Assembly: GCA_025531455.1 (NCBI GenBank)
Contig: JAMYHL010000003.1
Coordinates: forward strand, 1,054,001-1,118,000
Origin: Apiotrichum sp. Y4204
Lineage: Eukaryota > Basidiomycota > Tremellomycetes > Trichosporonales > Trichosporonaceae
Direction of reading: 5' to 3'
Length of the DNA: 64,000 nucleotides
Shown: positions 1 through 11,399 of the stretch, piece by piece
How positions within the stretch are numbered: position 1 is the stretch's first letter
Layout: the number at the start of each line of letters is the position of its first letter
Program-made: the position numbers and the translations under genes
The notes under the pieces: model-generated
Database searches by the model: none
Told to the model about the DNA's origin: nothing
The model's input: only the letters and a program-made list of their open reading frames with translations

Positions 1-1800
1 TCACTCGGTCATCGCGGCTCCAACTCATTCTCGCATGCGGATACTACGACGTCCCTGACTGTTCAAGCTTGCAGTTGAAGGTACTGTCGCTATCCGCCCG
101 CCTAGAGCGTTTCAAGGACATTCAAGCGCGGTGGGCAACATTGTCCCCCAAGCGCGTCGACTTTCTCCATGTTGACCCACTTGACAGCTACCACGTCTCC
201 CAGGGCATCCTTGCGGTGGCACACGACAAGGTGCTGGAATTGGGTGAGGACCAGTGGGAGCCGAGCCGGGCAAGTGGATGGACCGTGTATGACCTCTTGG
301 ATCTCCGCAACACCGACATTTCCGCTGCTCCGAGGCAAAGTTTCTGTCCGGACTATGACATTGAGAGCATCGCAATCTGCCGCGCGGACAACGTCATGGC
401 TGCTGTTCGATACGAGCCCTGGGAAGCGGCACCACTGGCAGAGGAAGCTGGTAATCATCGCAGCGTTTACTTCTATCTTCTGGACACGACGGCCGCGGTG
501 AATTCGACTGCCTGTCACAGTGCAACGCCTGTTCCGCACCCAGAGGCTGCTCATGGAGGTGTGATGCGCATCCCAGTGGCCGCGTCCTACGATGGTCTTT
601 GGGAGTTCTCTCTCATGCCAGAGATAGTGTACGTTGCAAGCTACCACATGTGTGTAGCCTACAACTGGAAGAGCGGTGAACAGAGTATGGTATGTACATT
701 AGTCTCTTCAAGACATCGCTTTCTGACATCAGGCAATTATGTTTGACAAGTATGGATTTAGAGATTGGGCGGTACTTGTCTCTCCAACTTCAATGTTCTG
801 TGGGAGTGGATACGACAGAAAGTACGGGGAAGACCAAGTGTGTCAATGGCATTCACCGGAACAGCAGCTGGCTTTGGCGTTCGTTAACGTCGCGGACGCC
901 AACCAAGCGCCTTCTCAACAGCAAACCCGATCTGGCGCTCTTGTCGCATCTGGAGCATCGTCAGAGTCCCGACATCTGCTTTTCCCTCAGATCACCCACC
1001 CAATCACCGGAGAGTTCCTGTACTTTGATCGACGACCTTCCGGTCAGCTTGAAAGCGGTGGAAAAGTCCTTTGCGTCTCCAGCACAGACATAGGACCTCT
1101 GGACACTGAAACTCGATTTCCTGATGATGACTCCGACTCCGATACGGATGATCTGGGCCACGACCAGGGTGCTGTTCCCCTGCAAACAAATACCATGGGA
1201 CGGCAATGTTATTCTGTCGTCTTTCCTGCCCGTGAACTAGTCGCCCGACTTACCGAGACAGCGTCCGAGGACAATCTTACCCTCGATCAGTGCACCGACA
1301 TTGCCGACCTTGAATTCTACACCGACTCGGCCGCCACCTTCGCAGTTGACAATTGGACCATGTTGAGTCTCGAACTCAACCGGAGAGATGTGGTGGAAAG
1401 GGTCGGATGGTCACAGGCAACGCTTCGACTCGCCAACTATCGTTTCAAGCATTCCGGCGACGACCTGCGACACCGACATCCATTTGGGTACCGACACGCT
1501 GACCGACCCTCAACGGCCTTGCCAGTGACGGAGCAACCGGTCGAGTACGGCAACGACGACACCCTGTGCTCCTTGTCGGCACCATGGGACTGGGGTCACG
1601 ATTTGGACTCTTGGGTTGAATCAGACCTGTTTGACCTTGGGAATGGTCGCAAATGGAGGTCGCAGAGGCGTGGACGTCCCGGTGTCGCCTGCAACCTTGC
1701 ATGTGCTGAATCCGTGGGGCAGCCCATGAGCGTAAGGACAGATGCCGAAAGAGCTTACATCCGAACGGTGAGCAGCTGCCTTTCAAATCCATCTGGCTGA
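1..1800 (+). CDS. F-box-like protein, 5'-truncated by window edge
   Basis: The frame is already open at base 3, so the gene starts upstream of the window. An intron at 690-732 (43 nt, gtatgt...cag) joins the first open stretch to the frame that runs to 1800; about 590 residues are visible. The N-terminal visible part has the Leu-rich 'L..R..RFKDIQARW' look of fungal proteins with an F-box followed by a beta-rich body, and a central acidic Asp/Ser run (near 1120-1160) looks disordered. The 3' end is uncertain: a donor at 1768 could splice to acceptors at 1808 or 1841, giving short alternative C-termini instead of the stop at 1800. No catalytic motif is seen. If it is an F-box adaptor it would act in SCF ubiquitin ligases, but the F-box itself is outside the window, so the family call is weak. 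Confidence 0.5.
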
Positions 1801-1841
1801 CTGTGCAGGGAAACGGTTTGCTAATTTTGGCATTTTAACAG

Positions 1842-2347
1842 ATCCACAGATTTGGGCAATGGACAGACGTAGTCTTGTGGCGACGCGATGTAACTCATTG
1901 TCAAAGAAACCACTGATGCTTCATGTGGTGAGAACGCCGGCTGATTGTGGAGGCTAAAGTGATACGGTGGGGCACTCGCACCAATGTCAAGGATGGCCCC
2001 GATTGGTCGATCGGTCGATCTCCCCCCTTTCAGTTCAGAAGACTTGCCGATCCACCAAGGAATCTGTAACGCGCTCATCAATGGGGATCGGCAACTCTTC
2101 CGCAACGATCTCAATGGCTGACGTGTTGCCTGCGAAAGACCCAATAATAGCAAGGACCAGAGTCTTTGAGAGCAAGCAAGACGACAGGGAGCCCAAAAGG
2201 TCGATGGAGAGAACCTGTCAGGGGAGAATGTCAGTGTCGAACGAGGCAACGTAGCTGAACTTTCAATGTAAGTGGGGCGGGGTCAATTGTGTTACGCACA
2301 CTCGCAGATCTACTACAAAACTTAGCTACAGTATTATTACCGCATGT
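1842..2347. other. intergenic, convergent 3' regions
   Basis: This stretch lies between the 3' ends of the F-box-like gene and the alpha/beta hydrolase. The open frames here, on both strands, have no protein-like composition or recognisable motif. I see nothing else. Confidence 0.5.
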
Positions 2348-3256
2348 CTACTTAAGCTCCCCAGACTGGGGCTTGAGTGCCCATTCTAAGGCAAAGTCGG
2401 CGACAGCCTCCCAACCATCCTCTCCGCAGGTGTAGTGATCGCGGCCGAGGAAAGTCTTGTACGCCGTAACAGCACTGGAGCCCTTGACGTTTCGCTGGTA
2501 GTTCTCGCGCAGAACCGATGGAGGAATAAGGTGGTCGTTTCCGCCCGAGATGAAGAGGAGAGGCGGGCGGGCGGTATTCGTAAAGTCGTAGGCTGTGGGC
2601 GCATCTTTGCAGAAGTTGGCAGATCCCCTCTCGAACAGCATACGTCCCGAGACAGGCACAGCGTAGCGGTCGTACACGGGCCTAGATTCGGCCAGAGTGA
2701 GGTTGTTGGTGAACGCATAGTGGAACTGCTTCTCCGTAATGGGAACCGCCCTGTGTCTGTTGGCCGGATTGCTCATGACGGGAAACGCGCTCCGTATCTC
2801 GCTGAATGGTAGTGCGTGGATGCCCTTTACGCCGGCGCCGTGGAGGGAGACCCCGGCCCGGCCGTATCCTGCCCCGACGAGTTTCTGGGCAAACAGCCCG
2901 CCAAACGAGTGGCCGATGATAATGGGCTTGCCGGGGATCTTGGCAATGTACGCTGCCAGATGGTCGCATACGTCCCTCACGCCGAGCTTCACCAGCGGTG
3001 ATGGGTCGGCTCGCAGGGCGGCTACGCCTGCCTCGCCCTGCTCCACGCCCGGGTAGCCCGGCGTGAGGACCTGGAACCCCTTGGCCTCGTAATGCGCCAC
3101 CCAGTGTTCCCATATGAGCGGCGTCGTCCACAATCCGTGAATGAGAACTATTGTGGGGTTCTCGGAGGTGCCTGCGGCCGAAGAGTGTGTCGGTGTTGTG
3201 CCCTGCGCAGGTGCTGCAGGAGATGAGGCGAGCGGTGCTTGCGGTTGGTGAGACAT
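2348..3256 (-). CDS. alpha/beta hydrolase
   Basis: Single-exon gene, 302 residues. It has the alpha/beta-hydrolase landmarks in order: an oxyanion-hole region 'IVLIHGLW' near residue 36, the nucleophile elbow GHSFGG with Ser117, a late acid in 'ISGGNDH' (about 246) and a His in 'GRDHYTCGED' (about 275). There is no signal peptide; the first 30 residues are Pro/Ala/Ser-rich and probably disordered. Substrate cannot be read from the sequence; related fungal proteins are annotated as general esterases/lipases or haloperoxidase-like enzymes. The start was taken at the first ATG, about 55 bases below a TATA-like element. It is tail-to-tail with the F-box-like gene. High confidence in the fold, low in the reaction. 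Confidence 0.9.
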   Translation of the reverse strand: MSHQPQAPLASSPAAPAQGTTPTHSSAAGTSENPTIVLIHGLWTTPLIWEHWVAHYEAKGFQVLTPGYPGVEQGEAGVAALRADPSPLVKLGVRDVCDHLAAYIAKIPGKPIIIGHSFGGLFAQKLVGAGYGRAGVSLHGAGVKGIHALPFSEIRSAFPVMSNPANRHRAVPITEKQFHYAFTNNLTLAESRPVYDRYAVPVSGRMLFERGSANFCKDAPTAYDFTNTARPPLLFISGGNDHLIPPSVLRENYQRNVKGSSAVTAYKTFLGRDHYTCGEDGWEAVADFALEWALKPQSGELK

Positions 3257-3310
3257 GACGGAAGTTGTGAGTGAGTGGGTATGGTAGGCATTGTAAGAGA
3301 ACTGTCACTG

Positions 3311-3320
3311 CATATTTATA
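3311..3320 (-). promoter_or_regulatory. TATA-like element of the alpha/beta hydrolase
   Basis: The minus strand reads TATAAATATG here, about 55-65 bases before the ATG at 3256. Spacing and orientation fit a core promoter; the call is from sequence only. Confidence 0.5.
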
Positions 3321-3996
3321 GGTCCCAAGAGAAAAGACCAATCGTCGTAGAGATCAGACAGGATAACATGATATTGATAATGCCGGAGCCCGTGTAACAT
3401 TAGGTGAGGACTTGGTGATCGGTATTTTTCCGGCTCCCGGTTGGAGTGTGGAGCGACCGCGGCAGTGGGGTCGATAAGCGTACCAGAGTGTCGTGGAGGC
3501 ATAAACTGGCAAGCACCAGAGCAGAAGCAGCAGTCAATGGCGGCCGTGAACAGGCGAAAATTGACCGTGTCTCGGCAGTCGCTCAAGAACCGGAGATTAA
3601 GGATTTAGATGCGCTGGTAAGAGCGGCGACCGCTGGCCGCTGGTAATCTAATCTGGTTTCGAATTCCAGGTTGATATCAGCCCTTCGGCCAAGTGGAACG
3701 CACTCGTCTGGAGCGGTCCGGACTGGCCGAAAACGATGGCCGGCGGCCTTGGCTGCGCGGCTGCTTGGCAGGCATTCTAACCACATGGACAGACACGTGA
3801 AGCGAGGCATCATGTATGATGATATCATGTATCGTGTGCCTGAGGCCTGAGAGCCGTCGGCGAATTGGCCCGTCCTTGATTAAATGGAAGTCCTGATTCA
3901 CAAAAACAACAATTATGATAGAATGCGCAAAACGACAGCTCAACCTCCAGATGCTCATAATGCCTATGGTAGATGTTGAAAATGCGCAGATATCGC

Positions 3997-6139
3997 TCAT
4001 CCGTGAACACTTGCAGCCGTAAGGGACACTGTACGCTTCAACACGTCACCCGCAGTTGGCAGCGAGATCACGCTGGAATGTCTGGACAGCGGACGGTTGA
4101 GGTTGCCCGTCTGTCTCGGTGCTGTTGCCGCGGGGCTGGTCGGCAGACCGAGAGTGCCCTTCTGCTCAGATGTGCTATGATCAATCTCCCCGTCCACCCC
4201 ATCCACAGACCCTGGACCCCTGCCATCCAAGGTTTCCGCCTGCTTCGCCTCCACCGATGTCTCTTTCTCCGTATCATAGTGGTTCCACCCTCCACCAAAG
4301 CGAATCGTGAGGAGGATAAGAGCCAGGGCGATCCAAACGCATACGGCACCGACCGTCATGGTCCACCCAAGTCCAATACTGTTGATCATGGGAAGGACAA
4401 AGGCCGAGGCCGCCGCCGCAAAGAGATATCGGAAGAAGTTGTTCGCTGCGATCGCCTCTGCTGAGCGCTTCTGCATCGCGTCGACAATGTACGTGTTGAT
4501 TGGGGTGAAATACGTCTGGGTGCCAACGCCGTTGATGGCAAGCATAATAATCGGCGGTGCCATGCCACCACGGTTTCCCCAGAGCAGCCAGCCATATGCC
4601 AGACACGATCCAGGCAGGATAATGCCAGTGCCGATTAGAGCCGCGCGAAGTCGGTCTTCCGGGGCGCGGTATCCCCGCTTTTCGATCCACTTGCGTACGA
4701 CACGGTCGGCATATGCTGGTTGTCAGTCATCGTGTCTTGTTTACCCGACTCACGTCCAGTAATACGGGCTCCAAGTAGGGTACCAGCTCCGCTCGCGAGG
4801 TACACACACCCCGCAAGTGCCACATTCTCCAAATTGTATCGCTCTTTGAAAACCGTCGCCAACGGGATCCAGATACAATACAGCTCCAGCATGACGAGGC
4901 AGGATGTGAGTGTCTTTTCAGAATCAGCTACGATCCCAGCCATAGTGAGATCCCAAGTGCCACTCACAATAGTGACTAGGTTGAGGTGCCGCATGAGAAG
5001 TAAGCATCGAATGGGGTTGAACCAATAGGGTACAAACCGCTTGCCTCGCTGGCGTCGGATCGTGTCATGTGGGAGGGGAGGATGACTCGTCTCCGGGAGG
5101 AACAAGGCCGTGCAGAGTACGCTGAGGGCGCTACATGCACACAAAAAGTACTGGGTGGCCCTCCATGTGATGGGTGTGTACTCGGTGAAGATTCCCGCAA
5201 TCACAGGGCTCAAAGCAGGCCCAATAACAATCCCAGAGTAGTACCACGACATGGCATTGGCACGTTCGGTGGGACGGTACAGGTCACCAATCGTACCCGC
5301 GCCAACGGCCAAGACACTAGAGGAGCCAATACCTTGTAAGATTCTTGTTCCGATGAGCTGCGCGATTGTATGGCTTTGGGCAACACCAATGGAAGCAACG
5401 GTCATGATGGGCATGCTGAGCAAATACACGGGTCGTCGGCCATAGAATGCAGACAAGGGCGACCAGACCAGAGGGGCAATACCAATGGTAACGATGAAGA
5501 TTGCGACCGTATAGTTGATAATCTCTGGCGTGGTGTTGAGTTCTTCCGCCATGACACCAATCGATGGTAGGAACGCCGAAGACGCGACCGCTGAGGTGTT
5601 AGTCGACGTGCTGCATGTTGATCATGATGGGTCGACGGATATTGGTCCGCGGTCCGAAGGTTCCGGAGTTGTCCGACGCCCACAGTGAATCGTGTGACCA
5701 AGTAAACAGACTCACGCCCAAGAAACCCAGAAAACGACACGACCGCGATCATGATATGCTTGCGATGTGGCGAAAAGCGGTCATAGATGTCTGGCGGGGG
5801 CTTACCAGCCTCAGCAGCGCCTACATCGTCGGTTCCAGAGGATGTCGGGGTGGCAGTCGTGTCGTCGGTCGATGAAAGTGTGAGCGCCTTTTCGCCTGCA
5901 TTGGAGTTGATAGTTGCGGGAGGCTGGGTGGCCTGACTGGCTAAACTTGCGCCCGTGCTAGTGCGAGCTAGCTCAATCTCGGCGTCAATCTCAACGCCTG
6001 TTTCCGGTAGGCGTAGTGGAGCGAGAGTCGGTGTTGGACTGCGCGTTCGAGCAAGCACAGGTGACGATGAATTGTGGTGGCCCGACAGGTGTTTACTGCC
6101 TTGTGTCCCGGCGGGAACACCGGGAGAAGCAGGCGTCAT
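3997..6139 (-). CDS. MFS transporter, DHA1 (drug:H+ antiporter-like) family
   Basis: Three exons on the minus strand: 6139-5716, 5590-4754, 4715-3997 (introns 125 and 38 nt), giving 659 residues. A Ser/Thr/Pro-rich cytoplasmic N-terminus (about 120 residues) precedes the first membrane helix. The loop 2/3 signature FYGRRPVYLLS and the motif GTIGDLYRPTERANAM are typical of the fungal DHA1 group that includes quinidine/aminotriazole resistance proteins. The second intron interrupts the central cytoplasmic loop just before 'YADRVVRKW'. A long hydrophilic C-terminal tail (about 90 residues) is rich in Ser/Thr. The ATG at 6139 was preferred to an in-frame start at 6193 because family similarity begins downstream; both are possible. 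It is divergent from the phosphatase gene at 6599. Substrate is unknown: drug, polyamine or organic-cation export are family possibilities. Confidence 0.9.
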
Positions 6140-6598
6140 GGTCGAACAAGTGGTGTCGATAGCGTACTTGAAGTGGTACGCGTTTCTAGCCACTGGCGAT
6201 GAGATGCTGTGTTATGAACAATGTATGCATTCGCTCGACACAGAACGGCATGTCGTTGGACGATGCTATAGCAACGAGAGAAGTTTCGTCCATGTCCGAG
6301 ATGTGGAAAAGGTCCCAGATCTACAGGCCCATCGGAGCTGGCCGAAGAAAAGCCACTCACCAGCCGAAGCCATCTCCATCCGGTTCACAACAAAGTTCCA
6401 TGCGAATGGGAACCCCCAAGTGTGAGACAACACTGCAGGCGATGTGCACCTCGGATGTAGCTTTATCAAGTTGCCGATTGACGCGTCACTGCTGCAGTTG
6501 GTGGGCCCCCACCACCATTCAGCCCACTTTGACGCGTAGAAATCAACAATCGACACTCCCCCATTGCCCCTTTACGCTCGACTTGTACACCAACACAC
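6140..6598. promoter_or_regulatory. shared divergent promoter region
   Basis: About 460 bases separate the start codons of the MFS transporter (-) and the phosphatase-family gene (+). No strong TATA box is visible on either side. Head-to-head genes in fungi can be co-regulated; that is inference here. Confidence 0.4.
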
Positions 6599-7441
6599 AT
6601 GTCGTCGGCACTCCCAGCACAGCGCTTGCTCGCGCTGAGTGCGACCGACATGCGCCAGGCGATTCCGGCAGAAGAGCTTGCAGTGGCGCTGGCATCGTTG
6701 CCATTCGTCTCGCACGGCCGTCTACTCAACCTCCGCGACATGGGGGCCGTCCCAGGAGCCAAACTCCCACGGGGGAGGATCTACCGCTCTGGATGGCTGA
6801 AACACGATGCGTCCACTACGGAATGGCTGGGAGCGAATGTCAAGGCAATCTTTGATCTCCGCGGAGCGAGCGAGGTCGAGGTCCGACCCGATCCGACAGT
6901 CGCTGGTGTCAACAATGTCTGGGCGCCGCATGAATCCCCAGGCGACGATCTTCCCGTCGTGACCTCTGAGCACTTTGAAGATGGCGATGGACGACTCGGC
7001 TGGGCGACGCAGTATCTGATCTACACGCGGACGCTGGCACCCACCTTCCGCAAGGTGCTCACCCACCTGCGCGACCGACATCATGAGCCGATTCTCTTCC
7101 ATTGCACGGCCGGACGAGACAGAAGTGGTGTACTTGCTGGGCTGCTTCACCATCTCGCAGGATCACCGCCCGAGACCGCCGAGATGGATTACCTCATTTC
7201 TCGAGTTGGCATCGAACCGCGCCGCGAATTCCTCAACCAATACATCCATCGCTGGTTGGACGTGGGGGACGCCAGCCACGCTGCCCACATAAACGCTGCA
7301 ACACTACGGGCGACTACCTGGAGGGCGTTCTTGCAAAACGTACACGACGCGTACGGCGGCTGGGACGGGTACGTTACCGACCACCTTGGGTTCTCCGAAG
7401 ACGATCTGACAACCATTGTTCGCAACCTGCGAACGGGTTAG
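6599..7441 (+). CDS. tyrosine/serine phosphatase family protein (Y_phosphatase3-like)
   Basis: Intronless, 280 residues. It carries the cysteine-phosphatase loop HCTAGRDRSG (Cys169, Arg175; CX5R), preceded by the family motifs NLRDMG (about 44-49), 'RGRIYRSG' (58-65) and 'IFDLRGASE' (84-92). These match the atypical dual-specificity/tyrosine phosphatase family found in bacteria and fungi (DUF/Y_phosphatase3). Members dephosphorylate phosphotyrosine, phosphoserine or phosphoinositides, so the substrate is open. No signal peptide or membrane helix is seen, so it is probably cytosolic. The ATG at 6599 follows an ACACAC context and is the first in frame. Confidence 0.92.
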   Translation: MSSALPAQRLLALSATDMRQAIPAEELAVALASLPFVSHGRLLNLRDMGAVPGAKLPRGRIYRSGWLKHDASTTEWLGANVKAIFDLRGASEVEVRPDPTVAGVNNVWAPHESPGDDLPVVTSEHFEDGDGRLGWATQYLIYTRTLAPTFRKVLTHLRDRHHEPILFHCTAGRDRSGVLAGLLHHLAGSPPETAEMDYLISRVGIEPRREFLNQYIHRWLDVGDASHAAHINAATLRATTWRAFLQNVHDAYGGWDGYVTDHLGFSEDDLTTIVRNLRTG

Positions 7442-8662
7442 AGATGTCGCACTGATGAATGACTTTTGGATCTCTTAAGTTCATGTTCACTGAACAGTAC
7501 CTTATTCTTCACGTCCACAACGTTACAACCTACAGTAGTCTTAGTGCCTGGTATTTGAGGATGCGAGCCGTCTGAGAACGACGGCGGAGGGGAGTGGTTC
7601 AGCTGTGTTAAAAGGGCGTTGCGCATTAGTAGGCTTCCTTGTAACGGCAGGGAGCGGAGTCTGTCTCTGCTATCACCGCTATCTTCAACGCATCAGTTAC
7701 TTGCGAAGTCGGCTCTTCGGGTCATCTGCCGTGGGAAGGACGGCTTCACCAAGTCTACCCAGTTGGATGACGCCCGCACTTGGGCATCAGTCATGAACTG
7801 GCTAAGAACGTAGTGGTGAACGGCGACTAAGTCACTAAGGAGGAGGGGAAGGCTCGGATAGTTGTATGTCTCCTCATAGCGAACAAGCCATTGGCGCTGT
7901 CCAGACTTACGACAACATCTCGCCGACTGAGCATACCAGGTATCACGCCCCTGAGATCCATAATCCTATGATGTGAAGCTGAGGCCTTTCACTAGTAGTC
8001 GGTGACCAGGCACGATGGTCACGTCCTCCTGTAACATTCGAGCCCTATCGGCTTTTAAATCTCCACCGGCAACCATACACCCCAGCTCTCCACTTTGCAA
8101 CCAACGACAGAAACAAGTCAGAGCAGAAACACGAGTCATACGTGTGGCCGTGTGGCCGAATGGCCGCGTAGGGCCATGTGTGTGGACATGTGGACGACCT
8201 CCCACGGTTTCACGGTCAAGAGGTGCCGAGCATGCCGAGGTGCCTGTAGGCCATCCACGTGCCGCTCGGCAATCAACCACAAATTCGGGAATGGCCGACC
8301 CAATGATACCGAGACTTGGCGTTCCATCAGCAGAATGGCTGCTGGCGCTGCCCACCAAGAGACTACCATACGGCCAAATCGGCCCCAGCGGTTATCTCCA
8401 CCAAGTCCACATTCAACAACAACCCCACTCCACCTACATTGCAATCTCATGCCTGGGATGTCGCCGTTTTGTGGGCTTCGGGTAGCCGGAGAACGCGTCC
8501 TCGAACATCATTATATGCAAGACTTCGGGCGTTGAGAACGCCAACTCCCTCACAGCTCTTTGTGCACACAGATCGCCTTGGATCCGCTCGCCCGATACGC
8601 CCCTGTTTCGTCGTTGTCCCCCAGCTTCCTCACTCTTGACCAAGGCGCCCTTGATTGCGACG
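7442..8662. other. intergenic, 1.2 kb, no gene seen
   Basis: No open frame here has protein-family features. A short imperfect repetition of 'gtgtggcc'-type words lies around 8147-8175. The last part should hold the promoter of the acyl-CoA ligase at 8663. I found no tRNA-like sequence. Confidence 0.45.
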
Positions 8663-11198
8663 ATGACAGACTCTGCAGTTCTCGGCGTCGCCGAGTGTGA
8701 GTACGATGCTGGCTCCAAGGGGTGTGTACCTAACAGCGCCGTAGGTGAAAAGCTCCTCGTGCGTCCCGGCACCGCCTTCGAGACTCTGGACATGGTAATT
8801 GATGGTCGTCAACTCCGTGTGTGGAAAAATGTACGTTCGGTTGCTGCTCCAGACCGTACAATCTGGTTTCTCTGCCCCGCGAGCTTACGGTGACACTTTT
8901 CTGACACATTCCAGGCGCCCACCGACTTTCGCTCAATGATCATGGAGGCAATGCCCAAGTGGGCGTCCAGAGAGTTTCTCTCCTCGCCCATCGCGGACCC
9001 CGAGCCTCTAACTGCCCGTGAAAGCCTTACGTTTGAGGAAACTTATCAGCGCGCACTTTCTCTGGCCGCCCTGTTGCGCGAACGAGGTGCTGGTGTTGGC
9101 ACCCGCATTGCGGTGGGTGGACCGAACTGCACCGGGTACGTAAACTCTTGCGAGATGAATCTGACTGTCTAGATGGGTGGTTGCCTTTATTGCGGTGCAT
9201 CTCGTCGGTGGATGTCCTGTTCTCCTCAACAACGGCCTGTACGTGGCATTCTGTTTCCCATAGACTCAACCGCTAATCTAAACCAGTCATGTCGACGCAC
9301 AGGTCCATTGCCTCACCTTGACAAAGCCTGAGCTTGTCATTGTGGACTACCAACTGGCGACACAGCTTGGGCCGTTGGCAAAGGCGCTGCAGAGCAAGGG
9401 CGTTGGGGCCATCTGGTGCTGGACGGGAATGGAGCATGTCCCTTCCGCTGCTCGTGATGGCGTAACGGTGAGTGTCTGGTAGAAGTTGGGGTTTGGGCCT
9501 ATGGCCATTGCTAACATCTGCTGCAGGGATTGCTGAACCTGACTCCCCGTCCTGAGAGTATTGAAGCTGTGAAGACTGGCGCTTGGTGTGGTAGCCTCAA
9601 CCCCGAGAGCGATGGGATCATCTTCTTTACGTCTGGGTAAGTGACTGCTTCGGCTGCGCGACTTCCAGCTAACCAGGTCAGAACGACCAGTCTTCCCAAG
9701 GGTGTCCTCGTGACTCAGCGACAGGCTTTGCATATCATCATCTCGAGCTCCTACTGTGAGTGTTAGCAGAGGACACAGTGTATAACCACAAATCTGACTC
9801 AGCAGCGTTGGCGCGGACAGGTCTTCGCGCGGGTCTCACCCCCGAGGCGGCAATCGCTGCAGCCTCTGTTCCGCGCAGCGACGGTGTTGCCCTGCTTTCC
9901 ATTCCCCTCTTCCACGTCCAAGGCTGTCTCTCATGGCTGGTGGAGGCCATTTATCATGGTTCGAAACTGGTGTTCCTGCGGCGGTGGAGTGTCCCGACGG
10001 CCGTCGACATTATGGTCAAGGAAAAGGTCGGCAAGATTGGCGGGTGAGTATTTCTGCGGTGGCCTAGAACGTCTTCCAGTTACTGATGGTAAAAGAGTAC
10101 CGGCCATTTGCACTGCTGTCCTGCAGTCACCTCTTCTGCCGAAGGAATTTGAGCTCGCGTCGACTTCATTTGGCGGTGCGTCCCCGCCGTCTCGTCTGCC
10201 CAAGGATCTTGTGACGCGCTGGCCTAACCTTCTCCCGTGAGTAACGTTGTAGATTCCCTCAACGGCAATATGGAGATTCGCTCAGATCTGACTTTGAAGT
10301 GCGACCGGATGGGGCATGACCGAGACCAATGGCCTACACACGAGCTTTGCCGGTTCCGAATATGTGAACAAGGTGAGTGGCCGCCTGTCGTCTGCTCTTG
10401 GGATCACCATCCTAACATGTCCAGCCGCGCGCATGCGGCCAGACCATTCCCATAACGGATATCCGCATTGTCGACCCCGAGACGAGGAAGGAGCTCCCCA
10501 CTGGCGTGGTCGGCCTCCTCCTGGCCAAGGGCTCCAACGTGATGAAGTGCTACGTCAACAATCCCAAGGCTACGGCTGAGACGCTGGACCCGGAAGGGTG
10601 GCTCGACACCGGTGACATGGCGTTCATTGACGAATTTGGGGATCTCTACATTACCGACCGGGGTAAGCATCAATGTAGACGATATCTCGTCCTGCGGCTC
10701 ACTTGTGAACGGTCCAACTTACTTTTCTAGCCAAAGACATCATCATCCGCGGTGGCGAGAACGTTCCCTCTGCAGAGGTCGAAAGCGCCGTCTCGGCTGA
10801 CGACCGCGTCAGTGAGGCTTGTGCCGTGCCCGTGCCGGATGCTGTTCTCGGCGAGCGCGTAGGGTTGTGTGTGAGCCTTGCGCCTGGAGTCAAGCTGTCC
10901 GATGCTACCCCGATGAGCATCGCCGAGGCCTCCTGGAAGCGGTAAGTGACTCTGTCACTTTGATATAGCAGAGCTAACAGTTCAATAGCTTGAGGTACCC
11001 GGCCCGTCCCGATGTTGTTGTCGTTCTAGACGGACCGCTACGTGAGTGTATGTAACCCGAAGAGTTTCTGACAGGGCAGCATGGAACGCGAGTCAGAAGG
11101 TCCTCAAGTCCGAGGTGAAGAAGATTGTACTGGCTGAATGGGAGCGCCGCGGACGTCAGCCGCTTGTGGACAGTCGTGACTCGCGCGCTCGTTTGTAA
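8663..11198 (+). CDS. AMP-dependent acyl-CoA synthetase/ligase, probable peroxisomal
   Basis: Thirteen exons: 8663-8830, 8915-9135, 9173-9238, 9287-9467, 9527-9636, 9682-9755, 9803-10043, 10096-10236, 10300-10372, 10425-10662, 10731-10941, 10989-11041, 11080-11198; 631 residues. It belongs to the ANL superfamily, which activates a carboxylate with ATP to acyl-AMP and then acyl-CoA. Visible motifs: P-loop TSGTTSLPKG (about 247-256, spanning the exon 5/6 junction), GWGMTET (404-410), WLDTGD (about 487), RGGEN (about 513) and the C-terminal SQKVLK with the likely catalytic Lys (about 599). The protein ends in ARL, which fits the PTS1 peroxisomal signal. Exon 7 has a tandem CAGCAG acceptor (9800-9805), so one Ala is optional. 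It is convergent with an acyl-CoA dehydrogenase fusion, suggesting fatty-acid or aromatic/branched-acid catabolism. Chain-length preference cannot be read. Confidence 0.92.
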
Positions 11199-11399
11199 GC
11201 ATGCTGTGAATTGGATGGCAACATGTAAAAGAGTGATGTGGGGGCATGCTGCAGCCACTGTATCTCCCCTGTTTACTCAGCACCCATCGTATTTGTGACA
11301 CGCACAACACTCACAAGCGTGTTGGAAGACCCAAGACAAATGCATTTCTTTGATAAATACTTCACAACCATGTTCATTTTCCATCCTCCAACCCCAGAA

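Noticed and set aside
8015..8535. Overlapping 146-156-codon frames upstream of the acyl-CoA ligase
   Set aside because: Two equally long overlapping frames with no motif and low-complexity content; more likely promoter/leader.
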